DNA from: Calliopum simillimum
Taxonomy: Eukaryota > Arthropoda > Insecta > Diptera > Lauxaniidae
Reading direction: 5' to 3'
Assembly: GCA_951812925.1 (NCBI GenBank)
Contig: OX638369.1
Coordinates: 25,139,329-25,203,328 of the forward strand
DNA: 64,000 nt
This document shows, piece by piece, positions 19,752 through 32,501 of this stretch (positions within the stretch are counted from its first letter, which is position 1; each line of letters begins with the position of its first letter). Both the position numbers and the translations under genes were made by a program. The notes below the pieces were generated by a model, which worked only from the letters and a program-made list of their open reading frames with translations, ran no database searches and was not told where the DNA came from.

Positions 19752-22700
19752 CTGCAATGCAATAAAGAAAAATGTAAGTAAAAATTAATATTTCAAAAAT
19801 AAATTCAGCATTGATTTAAAAATTGTTTGCAGTTCAACTTACCAAATAAATATCAAGGCACAATTGGAGAACTCTATCAACATATGGAAGATCTTCGAAC
19901 ATAATTTTACGATTTTGTCCAGATATAAACGATTTCAGTAAACGTGAGGCGATCAACACAAAGGTGGAGTACAAGCCAATAATGCTGTAGAAAATATTTA
20001 TTTTATTTTTTATTAATTTAAAATTCATGTTGCTCTGATATTTATTTTTATTTTTTTTTTTTTTTTTTTTTCATCTATGTATTAATGTTTTAACCCTTTC
20101 GACCCGAAAAAAAACTGTGGGGTACACAATATTTGTGACAGGTTAACCTTAGAAACTTAATTTAAGTACAATTTTTGACCGTCTCTAAATTCAAATTATC
20201 ACCGCCACGGGCGCTTCCGGTCTATACTCCCAACAGATGTTTTTCATTTGAATTATTGGGATATAATGTCCTTGGAGTGGTTATAAGAAAAAACATTGGT
20301 TATTCAAAATTCCATTAATGTTATTAATTCATTCTGAAGGGGACTCTGATTAAGAACCCCGCAGGACCACGGACTATTCCAAAACTAGTATGCAAATTAC
20401 TCCATGGGAGAAACCGTCTAGTTTAGATACTGGAGGCCAATTGCCTCCTTATGCATTACAATCGGACCAGAAAAAGGTCAATTGTCTGCTTATGCATAAC
20501 ATTCGGAACAGAAAAAGGCCAATTTTCTTTTTATTTTATTTATAATTTTGAATAAATTTAATTTAAAATTCAAATTTTACACAAAAATGTCAAAAGGTTT
20601 CATAGCCGAATGTGCTAAAGTTTGTTATATATTTCTGAGCAATGTGTTCCGGGTTCGAATATCAGTGTGCATGAATATTTTTTATTATTTTATACGTCGG
20701 CCGGTTATGGTGGACTTATGTTGTTTCGAAAACTCTTTTGACAAAATGTGTACAAATTAATAGAAATTTAAAAATTGGAATTGAAAATCACCGAGTGGAG
20801 GATTTGAACTCGGGCCTCGCCACGCAGCGCAAGTCATTAGACCGATACACTATCGTTTGCTCTTCTTCACAGTCGCCGAACTGCCAAACAGTACGTAATC
20901 AGCAACGTTATAATTTCACTGATTCAATTGATACACAATGGACAACTATTGGTACTTATGACGAATTATGCATTACATTTGGACCATTTCTGATACAATT
21001 GATAATTTAAGTGAATTTATTCTAGTTTAAGGTGTAGTCAATTATGGATTACTTATAAAAAACTAGCCCAAAGATTGGACTATTGAGACAATTGACAGGG
21101 AATGAATGGGGCATTACATACATAACCGGAAAGCATTTGGCTTTTTGATTTTTTTTTTTTTTGTTAAAATACTGTCAGTGATTTTTTTCATCAATTTTTT
21201 TTATCAAGCTGTTCAGCTCAAACTCGTGGGATTCGTGCAACTTTACTTCTATATTGAAATCTTTAGCCAGTTTGAGTGAGTTTAAGATTGCTGGTTCTAT
21301 TTTCCATTTCTTCTTTGAGGTATGAATTTTTTTGGAAAATTAACTTAGGTAGTAGCTTTGATTTGCTTTCGAACACAAACTCTTCAAAAATTGGAAGTCC
21401 GGATTCAGCCAGTAGGTTTTTTAATGGTGTGCTGCGTAAAGCAGAAAGGCTGAGTACAACGCTTTGGTGGTACATTACTTTCACAATATTTTTCACTAAA
21501 ATTTTCAACTCTCAAAAATAAATTGTTATTTTTAGCAATGACTATACTTTTAGATTGTTTAAAAAAAATTTAAAAAACTTTAATAAATTTAACAAATTTT
21601 AAGACAGCTTCTAGAATGGGCAAACAATGGGATCTATATTTCTAGATATTTGAATTAACAGAAAAGTGGGTGAAATAACACCTTAAAATTCCTCGTTGAC
21701 AGGAGAGGAAAAAAATGCTAACCGACCTTCGTTAATTTTTTCTCTCCATCATTTCTCTCGAACATACTAACGATTTTTTTCAATCGCTTAAGAGGGCTCT
21801 CATACAAAATTTAGATAAAAATAACAAAAATATTCCTCTTTGCCGGGAGAGAGAAAAAATTTTCACCGACCTTCATTCATTTTTCCTCTCCGTCATTTCT
21901 CTCGAACATAGTACAAACTTGCAAAACTAAGACATAAATATCAATTTTGTTTTTGAGCCCCCTTAAGGGGTGGAAAAGTACGTTCAAGAGAAGTGTTGCA
22001 GAGGAAAAATTAATGGGAGTCGGTTTACATTGTTTCCGTCTCCCGGCAGTGAGGAATTTTTTTTGATATTTTTACCAAATATAGTATGAAAGCCCCCTAA
22101 GGAATGGAAAAAAAAAGTTAGTATGTTGGAGAGGAAAAATTAATGGAGGTCGGTTAACATTTTTATCGAATTTTTATTTTTTTTTTTTTAAATCGAGGAG
22201 TACATACAATAAGACAAAAATGTTTCGGCGATGCAAAAGCCAAATGCCATCCGGTTACGTATGTTATAGCTCATATATTCTTTTTTATGTCTGTCAAATC
22301 TTTTTATCTGCGTTACAAATTTACCCTAGATGTAGGATATAAAAATAAAAACTTACCCTCCCGCTGTCAAGAAGCTAAATGTCGGTGGAAACTTTTTGTC
22401 ATTAAACGTGTACATGACAAGACCGGACTCACAGTTGGCATATGGTAATTTACTTAATATATTCACATATAAAGAATCTTCACATGATTCTTTTAATTCC
22501 CACCAAATTTGATTTGGTGCTCCTGAATGCATTTTAAAGATGACTGGTCGATTTGCTAAAAATAAAAAATAAATTAACGTGGATAGTAATAAAATTATAA
22601 AATTTAAAATTTACATTCGTTTTTTGGCATAAGTGCACTTGCCACTATCATTTCTCCAGTATTCGGAACCTGTTTTGAATGATGAAAAATTTTAGATAAA

Positions 22701-25700
22701 AATAAAAATTAGCAGAAACATAAAAAAAAAATTGCGAATTTTTTTACTACTGCGAATTTGTTTACTACTGCAAATTTTTTTTCGGGCAGTCCGTATAGCT
22801 TACCTTTAAAAATTTCGGTAATAACCACGGTATCTCGAAATCCTTATCAGGACTACTTCCATCGAGTAGTCCTATCATTGCATCGCGGCCTGCAAAATCT
22901 TTATGTATCGTAAACATATTTTCTGCAACGGTAGTAATTGGACCGCCTTTCGATGCTGAGTTACGCGTTAATGAGTATGTGAAGCGTGCCACCAGATCGA
23001 CATCTTAAAGTAACAAAAATAAAAACAAATTTATTTAACACGCAAAGCTTTTTTATCATTAAACTACTAACCACTTCTTAAATCATTTAACAAACGTTCT
23101 TTATCCGGTGGTGTGATCCCCCACATTGACGGTGCGTTACCAGGCAATCGAATTGCTGCAATATCACTAGCATCATAGTTTGACAGGAATGTAATGGCGG
23201 TTTTGTCTTTCTTAAACGCATTCTTCATTTCATCGAACATCGTGTCATTAATTATAAAAAAGCTCTCACGATTATTCAGGTCATAGATTGGTTCATAGGG
23301 TCCAATGCGTATTTTAAGCGACACCTCGAAGGGTACATTTGATGTACCCACTGCATTGCCCAGTGCAAAAAGACAAAGAGGACCCCAAATTGCAATAACA
23401 ATACATAGTATCATTGTGCCGCCCATCATTAGTTTAATATAGGTGGCTTTCTTTGTTGCGCGTATTGCAGGAAAATCACTTTCCATTTGACGGCTACACT
23501 TAATGAAATATATATCAGAGAAAATATCCTCCATTTTAAGCCAATCAAAGAGTGTCATTGTCGTATCAGTGCAGACCCAATCGAGTATGGTGCGTAACTC
23601 ATAGAGGAATGGTATAAGCATATAACTGAAAAAGTTAAAAAGAGTTAAATTTTGCGATTTTTTTTGTGATTACATACGTATACTCACAATTTAAAAGATA
23701 TCATATTGACCAACGAGAAGCCCTTGGTAAGGAAATTGCCAAGAATACGCTTTGGATAACCACATTTGATTTGATATGAAGAAAATAGCAAATAAAAGCA
23801 TTTAATGATATAGAAAATAATTGGTGGTGCCAATGAATAAAAACTGCGCTCTGTAACCATGGGCACAATAAAGAACATCCAAATGTGTATACCAATTACA
23901 GAGAAGAAATGAAAGATGATCTTATTGATAAGTGCCTTGCGTAAATATAACGCACGATCGATGACAATAAGTATAAATTGTACCAGTAACATAATAAGGA
24001 ATGGTATGGGCACTTTGTTCTCTGCCAAATATGTTTGGACGCCAACATCCCCATCGGCTTGTTGTGACTGAAAAAAAAAAAAAATTTTGTAAAGAATAAA
24101 AGTAACATCAATGTCTATTGAAAACTTACACCAAATGCAGTGAAACCAAATAACAAGACAAAGAAATTAACAAAATCGCATAGGAACATCAAAGCGTAAA
24201 CATCCGAAGGCAGACGTGCCTTCTTCACCATATTGAAGAAGAATTTTCGAACTGATGATAAATAACTGCTTTGTCTGCAATATACAAAAATACGCAATTT
24301 ATTCTGTTATTTTATTATTTTCATTGAATTATATATTTCTTACTCTATATGCGCTATGCCGCTATTGTAGTCACGAGTCTCGACTGAGATAAGACTTGGA
24401 CGTCGACCCGTATGTGCAATTTTATTTTCTTCCTCTGGAACATCTTCAGTATCTGTTGGTTCTTCTCTGTTGGAAAACAAAATAAATAAATAAATCAAGC
24501 TAGTTTTTTTAAGGAATAAATGAACAGTTAAGTTATTCTTACAAAATTATTTTTTTATTTATTTCAAATATTTAGCAAAGTTAATTTACTAAATATGTTA
24601 AAGGAGTTGGGCAGCAGGCCATTACACCCCAATAGATTAACACAATTTCATAATAGTTCTACTTAGTATATGTTGTTGCTTAGGTTTCATATAATAAATC
24701 GTGTTTTTTAAGTGCTTCAGTAATTAGTTTTATATTGTCATCATTACGACAGTCTAGGATATTTGCTATTGGAAGATTAATTTTCGACACAGTACATTCA
24801 CTTAATATATGGTTTGTGCAAAGCACCTCGTTGCAGAACAATTATATGTGTTAAAATTTCTATACAATGTTTGGTAGAACGCAGGAAAATGTAAGATTTC
24901 TGGGACTATTCTGAACAACTTTTCTTAGTTTCAGTGTTCGAAAATCGCAAAACCAACGGAGTTATTGGAGTAAGTACATAAAGGGCCAAAACTAATGTCA
25001 TAATATGAGTTGGCTTACATTTTATTAGAAATGAATAAAATTGGACTCTGATTTCACGAAAAGTTTTCTTGATGCTGTGAAAGTCAAAAAATGATATCGG
25101 CACATAATGTGTATGACATTTTTGTAGCTTGATCTATGAAAAACTCATGCACGTACTTAGGAAATAATTTTTAATAAAGCTATCTAATGTTTATTTGTAT
25201 TCAATAGTATCCTCAAATGAGAGTATGCTCAGAAACATTTTCTGGAAAAAGGCGTTTTTAGTATTTATATGTTTTTTATCTCGACGTATGTATCTTTTTT
25301 TGTATTATAGCTTTTAAACTGAGGCTTAACCCTTTAAAATTTTTTGGAAACAACTTCTCGTAGTGTATTAATCTTAGTATATTTTGTTTGTTTTTAGCTT
25401 GAATTCATACAATTGTGAATTGTAATGGAAGTATGTACTTCACGATTGAATAATTTTTAAACAGATACCTTTCCCAAAGTTGATATCTGCTTATATGTAT
25501 CTTCTTCCATTTTGAAACCTTCACACTATCTTAAAAAAGATGATGATGCGTTGTTGGAGCTTGAGTTATAATATTCTTAAATCTACATACCTTTCCTAAA
25601 TCTATTTAAAATAAAATATTAATACAAATTAATACGTTCATGCAAAAATTTTTATGACTTTGGGAGAGTATTATAGTCTAGATGTCATTCATCAATTTTA

Positions 25701-28700
25701 TTAAAACAAAACGTCAACGTTATATCTAGACTAAAATACTTCCTTAAATAAAGAAACCGATAAAAATGAGAAAAATAATTTTTTTAGTTTTTCTTAAATA
25801 TAAAAAATAAAAAACTGAATTATGTAGATGAATAAAAGATTATGTATAAAGTTCCTGTCACAGAATTTCTTCATTATTGTTCGAAAGTATAAATTTTCCT
25901 TATAAAAGCTGTAATATAAGTTTTCAGCCCGATCATATAATATGAATAAAATTCGAGAAAATTAAAATTGTTGAGAATATTTTGATCTTCGCTTGCATGA
26001 TTAATGAAAAATTAAAACTGATTTTGATAATCTTTAAGTCTTGACTACATAAATATTTGAAAATAAATAATGGTTTTAAGTAATTCTGCGGTTTCTTTAT
26101 TTCGAGTCACATAAATTAAAAAAAAAAAAAAAGAAAAATGTATAATAATCACTTCCTTACCCATCCGATCCAAGTCGATCACGGTTTTCTTTATCGTAAT
26201 GCATAACGAAAGCTTCTTGCACCATTTCTTCCTTATATTCTGATTTCCAAAGGCCTTGAGATTTCAATATAAATCTGTCAAAGTTAATGAACATATATAT
26301 AACAAAGGGCAATACACAATATATTAATTGTAATACAAACCTATGGAAGAAAAGCACCAATAATAGCAATAAATCATAAAATGTACGATGAGATTCCAAT
26401 TCAACACCAAATATTTTTGCTGCCGACAGCGGTTGATTTGGTAGATTTATATAATTTGCCCAAATAAGTTTAAATTGGAAAATACACTTAATAAGCACAA
26501 TTGCTTGTGTGTATGCAATTAAAGTTACCCAAAATGTTTTAGTGGGTCTTGGTAGTGATAGTGTACCCCATAAGAAGACCATAAATGGTAATGGTAACGA
26601 TATGAGGCTAGCGTTAAAAACCTATTAAAGTAAAAATGGGAAACATTACATTGAATACATATAGGGAATATTATTAAAGAGAGTTTCTCTTAATTTACCT
26701 GATTTATGAATACAACAATATAGCAGATCAAATCAGTGTTCGATAGTACAGCATACCAAGTTGAGATCAAAACTTCTATGAGTATATGATGATCACGTGA
26801 AGCAAAATCATCTTCAAGTCTGAAATTTGTAATGCTGAAAAGAAAATTATTATTTATGTTAAGTTTTATTGAATATTTATTATTTACGCGAAGTACATAT
26901 GTATAGAATATATATAAAAATTTAAGCAAAAAAACTAATGATAAAAAATATGATTTCAGGCATATTTAAAACTATCACCCAGTCGGGTAGGTCATAAAAA
27001 AGGTGCACTAGCAAAACTGCGGAATCAGCGTAATGTTTCAATAAAGACATAAAAGAAAACTATTTATATGAACTTACAATGAGTCGCAGCATAATTCAAT
27101 ATTAAACATTTAAATTTACAAAACGGTTAATGCTTATTTTTATAAAAAATATTATAAGTATTTAAGCAATTATCAAAGTTTTAATAAGAAATAGAAAGAG
27201 TTGAAGCTATTTAAACTATATTCATTATAAAAAGGGTCAAAAAGTATACTTCTGCATCATGAACCCGAACCATTTTCAAAACCGACAAATGCTCCTAATT
27301 GTGAGTTTTTTTTTGTTTTTAGTTCAGTTTCTAATGTTTACTATTTATATGGATTCTGAACCGCTAAAGCAAATCAAGCATCGGGCATTGAAAAGTTTTG
27401 TTTATATGTACGGCATGTAATTATTCCCTACACCCAGGGTATATTCACTTTGTCCTTCCGTTTGTAACGCAGAGAAGGAGGCGTGGCAAATATGGAAAAG
27501 TGTATATATTCTTGATCAGCGTCACCTCCTGAGTCGATATAGCCATGTCCGTCTGTCTGGCTGGCTGGCTGGCTGACTGGCTGGGTGGCTGGCTGGCTGG
27601 GTGGCTGGCTGGCTGGGTGGCTGGCTGTGTGTGGAAATACATTTTTTGGGAAAACTAAGCAAGATAATTCAAGGAAATTTGGAACTCTGCCTCCGTCGTC
27701 AAAGTTAGCTCGGGGGATTGAAAATGAGCAAAATCGATCAATGGACACGCCTACCGCCCATACAAAAAATATCTTCAAAATGCAAATTTTGGAGTATTTT
27801 TCACAACAATGCAACCAAAATACACATATATACTACGAAATATCAGCGCAAGCTCTGATCAAAAACTGGTCGAATTCGGACAAGAGGGCGTGGCACCTCT
27901 CATATAAGCAAAAGCTTCAAAATGCTATACTGAGAGCGTTTTTAGAGATAATCGAACTAGATTTGACTCAGACACTAAAACTATAAATGCAAGCTTTAAG
28001 CAAAAACTGGATAAAATCGGACAAGAGGGCGTGGCTCTTCCCATATAAGCAAAAGTTTCAAAACGCAATTCTGAAAACATTTTTTTAGATAATCCAACCA
28101 AATTTCACTTAAATACTAAGAACTATAAAAGCAAACTCTGAGAGAAACCTGGGTGAATTCGGAGGGCGTGGCCCCTCCCATATTAGCAAAATTTTCAAAA
28201 TACTGTTGTGTAGGGTATTTAATGTTTAGCCAGGCCAAAGGTAACACCCTTACTAGTTTTTTTTTCTTTTCAGAGAAAATTTGATGGACCCAAAATATAC
28301 AAAAATTTCGAAGAAATTAATAGCAGATTCGACTTCAGCGGCTCAAAATCCATCTAAAAATTTCAATAGTAGTACAATCATTTGGGAGAATAAAATTATG
28401 TTACCTGGAATGTTTTGCGGGATTTTTGCGAATGAGTTATTTTATAGATTTCGGTGTGCTCTTTCAGAATTTCAACTTTGCTACCTCGAGTCGTGTTCGC
28501 TCGCGCCGCCATATTGAAAAAATATCTACAAATATCTCTTTAACGGTTACATTTAGAGAAAAATATTGTGGTGCAATATTGTAGCTTATAAAATTTTCTA
28601 TTAAAATTAATATTTTATGTTTTCGTACGACTTATAACTCAGGAGATATCCTAATTCAAAATTTGAAAAAAAATTAGTAAATTGTGCATGCCGCTCATGA

Positions 28701-31700
28701 GCAGGCACAGTGATGTGTTGAGCTTAAAATTACGATAACTCATGACCGGTGAGTCACACGTTCAAAGCAAAAACACATAATTATAGGGAATTACTTACAC
28801 TATAAGCTACATTTTATTTTTTTTTTTCACATGACTTATAGTTTACGAGATACCTTTTCAACAAACCTAAAATTTGGAAAAAAACCGTTTTTTCAAAATA
28901 GCTCCAAAACGGTTCGTTCTAGAAAACGAAATTTTCTTGCATTTTGTAGAACGTTCAATTCCCTATCAGGATCTCTCCGCAATGTTTTTTCGTCAGACTT
29001 ACCCTTCATGAGATATCGCGACTTGAAAATCATTCAAAATTGAACATAGTATGGAGCATAGTACAATATTCAATTTTGAATAATTTCAAGACGCGATATC
29101 TCATGAACGGTAAGCCGGACGAAAAAATACTTCGGAGAGACCCTAAAAGGGAATTTAATGTTCTACAAAATGCAAGAAATTGTTTATTCTAGAACGAACC
29201 ATTTTGGAGTTATTTAAAAAAACGGTTTTTTTCTAAATTTTAGGTTTGTTGATAAAATATCTCGTAAACTATAGGTCACGTGAAAAAAAAATTAAATTTA
29301 GCTTATAGTGGAGGTAATTTCCTATAAATAAGTATTTTTACTTTAAACGTGTGACTCACCATTCATGAGTTATTGTAATTTTAAGCTCAACACATCACTT
29401 AAGCTGCATGTACAATTTACTTATTTTTTTCAAATTTTGAATTAGGATATCTCCTGAGTTATAAGTCGTACGAAAACAATTAAAAGAAAATTTTATAAGC
29501 TATAATATTGCGCCACAATACTTTTCTCTAAATGTAACCGTTAAAGAGATATTTGTAAAAACTGATTTTGGACGCCATTTTTCCAATATGGCGGCGCGAG
29601 CAAACACGACTCGAGGTAGCAAAGTTGAAATTCTAAAAGAGCACATCGAAATCTATAAAATAACTCATTTGCAAAAATCCCTCAAAATTTTCCAGGTAAA
29701 ACTACCAAATGACAGTACTACAGTTTAAATTTGAAAACAAAATTTTTCGAATGCTTAGAAGAATTTTTTAATTGTGAAAATGATTTCAGGTCCATCAAAT
29801 GTTCTCTAAAATGTACCAAATTTTACATGGAGCTTACTAACATTAACGTAATTGCCAGAAACTTTAATTTTTAAACCTATTAAAGCCTACTATTGAGCAT
29901 ATTTAATTAATTTTTTTAAATTCTAACAATTCAAATTCATATCCGAGCACAGAAAAAAAATTGTTTTCTTAAACCAAATAGATCTCATGTAACACAAAAC
30001 ATAAAATGCCTTAGTTTATAATAGCTTTTAAGAGATATCAGCCATACTTAAAAATCTTAAATTGCTCAAGAGCTTTGAGGTAATCATTGTGACAAGAAAT
30101 TGAAAACGAAAGATCAATGTAGATGTCATTGTTAGGATTAATCAATTTTGAGATATCTATATAATAATACGCAAGACAAAAATTTGTCCTACCTTTTTTA
30201 CTATGTTTAAAATGGAGCACGACTTTGAATTATACACTATTAGAAAGGTATTTGTGTGTAAATGTGCACAAAGTTAAAATTATTTTAGTATTTCGCCATC
30301 AAGCCAGATCAATATTAACAATATTTCAATATTAACAACGATAAAATACGCGGTCATACAGAGCTGAAAAGACGATACAGCACAAAGAGAAAGACAAAAA
30401 GCTGACTGACACTGACTTCATGTTTTTTGTTTTCTTTTCGTTTCACATTTGTCATTGCTACTGCGATGATAAATGAGCTTTTCTATTTTGTACCAAATAG
30501 CAAAATAAGTACTAAAATTGTCCAAAAAGTACCAAAATTATTTAATACGTTTGTGGTCAAGTTTTGACCATTGGGCGATTCTAGTAATCTTAAAAGTACG
30601 TAAGGCACAAAAAAGTTTCGGTTCAAAATCGGTTTGCAGCCCTAGTTAAACGATTTTTATAAAATATAAAACTTTTACTTAAATTTAAAAATGATGTCCA
30701 CAATGACATAACTTAAGTTTTCTTTTAAAAGTGTAAAAATTTAAAGTAAGTTTAGAATATGTTTGCTTAATAAGAAATAAATTATACAATTTTTTGTAAA
30801 AACTAGAAAAGTATTTCAGAATATTTAAAAAAGAAAAGAATAATACATTAGAAAAAATTGATATGTGTAAAAATAGTAGCACAAAAAAAACTTTTGAACT
30901 TTATATTAAAAAAATTAGCGCACAAATTTTAATTGCAGGCGGCAAGCAGTAAATATTCAGGCCCGTTCCGCAATTCGTGTGTTTTCAATTACTTTTCATT
31001 TAGGAGGTTTTTTGATGAAAATGGTAATAAAAAGTATTAGGCTCTTTTTGTGGGGAATTACAGGTTCTACAAATAACATTGATTTGCATTAACGAAAAAG
31101 TAACCGTTTAGGAAATATTCTTAAAAAACCGCAAAAAGTCGAAATATTCGACTTTATCGAGATTTCCGAAACAGAAACTTTTTCGTAAATATAAATCAAT
31201 ATTATTTAAAGAACCTGTAATTCTCTACAAAAAAGATTCTGATACTTTTTATCGTGTGTCTCACCATTTTCATCAAAAAGCCTCTTATGCGAAGAGTGAT
31301 TAAAACCACGTTGATTACGGAACAGGGCTGATTATATATATTTTTAAAATAACTACATATGTAAGAATGTATTTATGCAGGAATAGGTACATAAAAAAAA
31401 ATTTCGCTACAGATGGTATTCATATGCACGAGAATTCCAGTGTACAGAATGGAACGAAATTTGTGAAAAAATGATTATTATGTCAGATAAGTATGTTCAA
31501 ATTTCAAAATCGAATTATAAATATAATGAAAAAACCACAAAGTTGAATTATGCAAAATTTTGTTCAAGTATTTAATATATATTTTACATAGAATTTTGAT
31601 GCAATATATTAAGAGAAGAAAAAAAAAAGTATTTTATTTGCTACCTGTCCACTTTCTCGTAAGACCATTGCTTGCTCATTGAACCAGAGTCAGCGAGACT

Positions 31701-32470
31701 ACGGTCTAGTGAGGGCGCCATAACTCTAATCTCTGGCACCATACCATCGGATTTTCGGCTGCATAAAAGCAATAGTTTTTTTTTTTTTTTTTTTGAGCAA
31801 AGGAGCACAATGCAATTTCGCAAGACAAAAGAAAAGTATTGGGGCATATAAAACAGGCATAAAGGGATTGTAGGGGCAGGCAAGAAAAGGAAAAAAAAAG
31901 TAGGAAAATTATTAAGTTTTTTAAACAAGAAATTTCATATGTTATACATAAATTAAATAAAAAAAACATTCCGTTATCAATAAAAGCTTATTAAAATGAG
32001 AATTTATTAAGTAGTAATTTTTTTAAGCAAAAATAATTATATTAGTTAAGATTTTGAGCTTTTAATTTTTGTTAGAGAAATATTTTTGCTTGTATCTATT
32101 TTTAAGTTTAAAAATAATAAAAATATTAACTTTCGAAGAGACAGTGGAATGAATTACATATTTCACAAAAAAAAAAAAATATAAAATTCCAAACGTTTAG
32201 GTATATTTTAAAAAAAAACTCAACTCTCCCAATTAGATTATGTGACTTGGTCTCTGAAAAGTAGGCTTAAGTGTCAAAAAAAAATATCCAATTTTTTGCC
32301 GATTCGCATAAATTGACCCTTAAAAGTCATTTGCCTGCTGTTTTCACGAAATTTTTTTTTTTCGCACGTAAGCCCCTTTTCATAGACCAGGTCACATATA
32401 TAGTTGATAGGGTCGAACTTTGAATTCATCCTCTCTTAAAAACGATATCTGCAGATTTTTTCGTTCCGAC

Positions 32471-32501
<31 letters not shown>

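Larger units (their letters stand above)
19985..22356 (-). other. Piezo: Piezo intron 29 with SINE and inverted-repeat element
   Basis: This 2.4-kb intron holds the inverted SINE-like copy (20340-21050) and the compound inverted-repeat element (21119-22264). Open frames here are repeat-derived. Confidence 0.7.

Noticed and set aside
20800..20880. Genuine tRNA gene on the - strand
   Set aside because: A- and B-box-like words are present, but I could not pair a complete acceptor and anticodon stem, and the block is repeated with differences at 14940.
27428..27986. Two long opposed frames of repeated residues over 27428-27986
   Set aside because: They result from the (GGCT)n microsatellite, which is open in several frames, inside a mini-me-like repeat.
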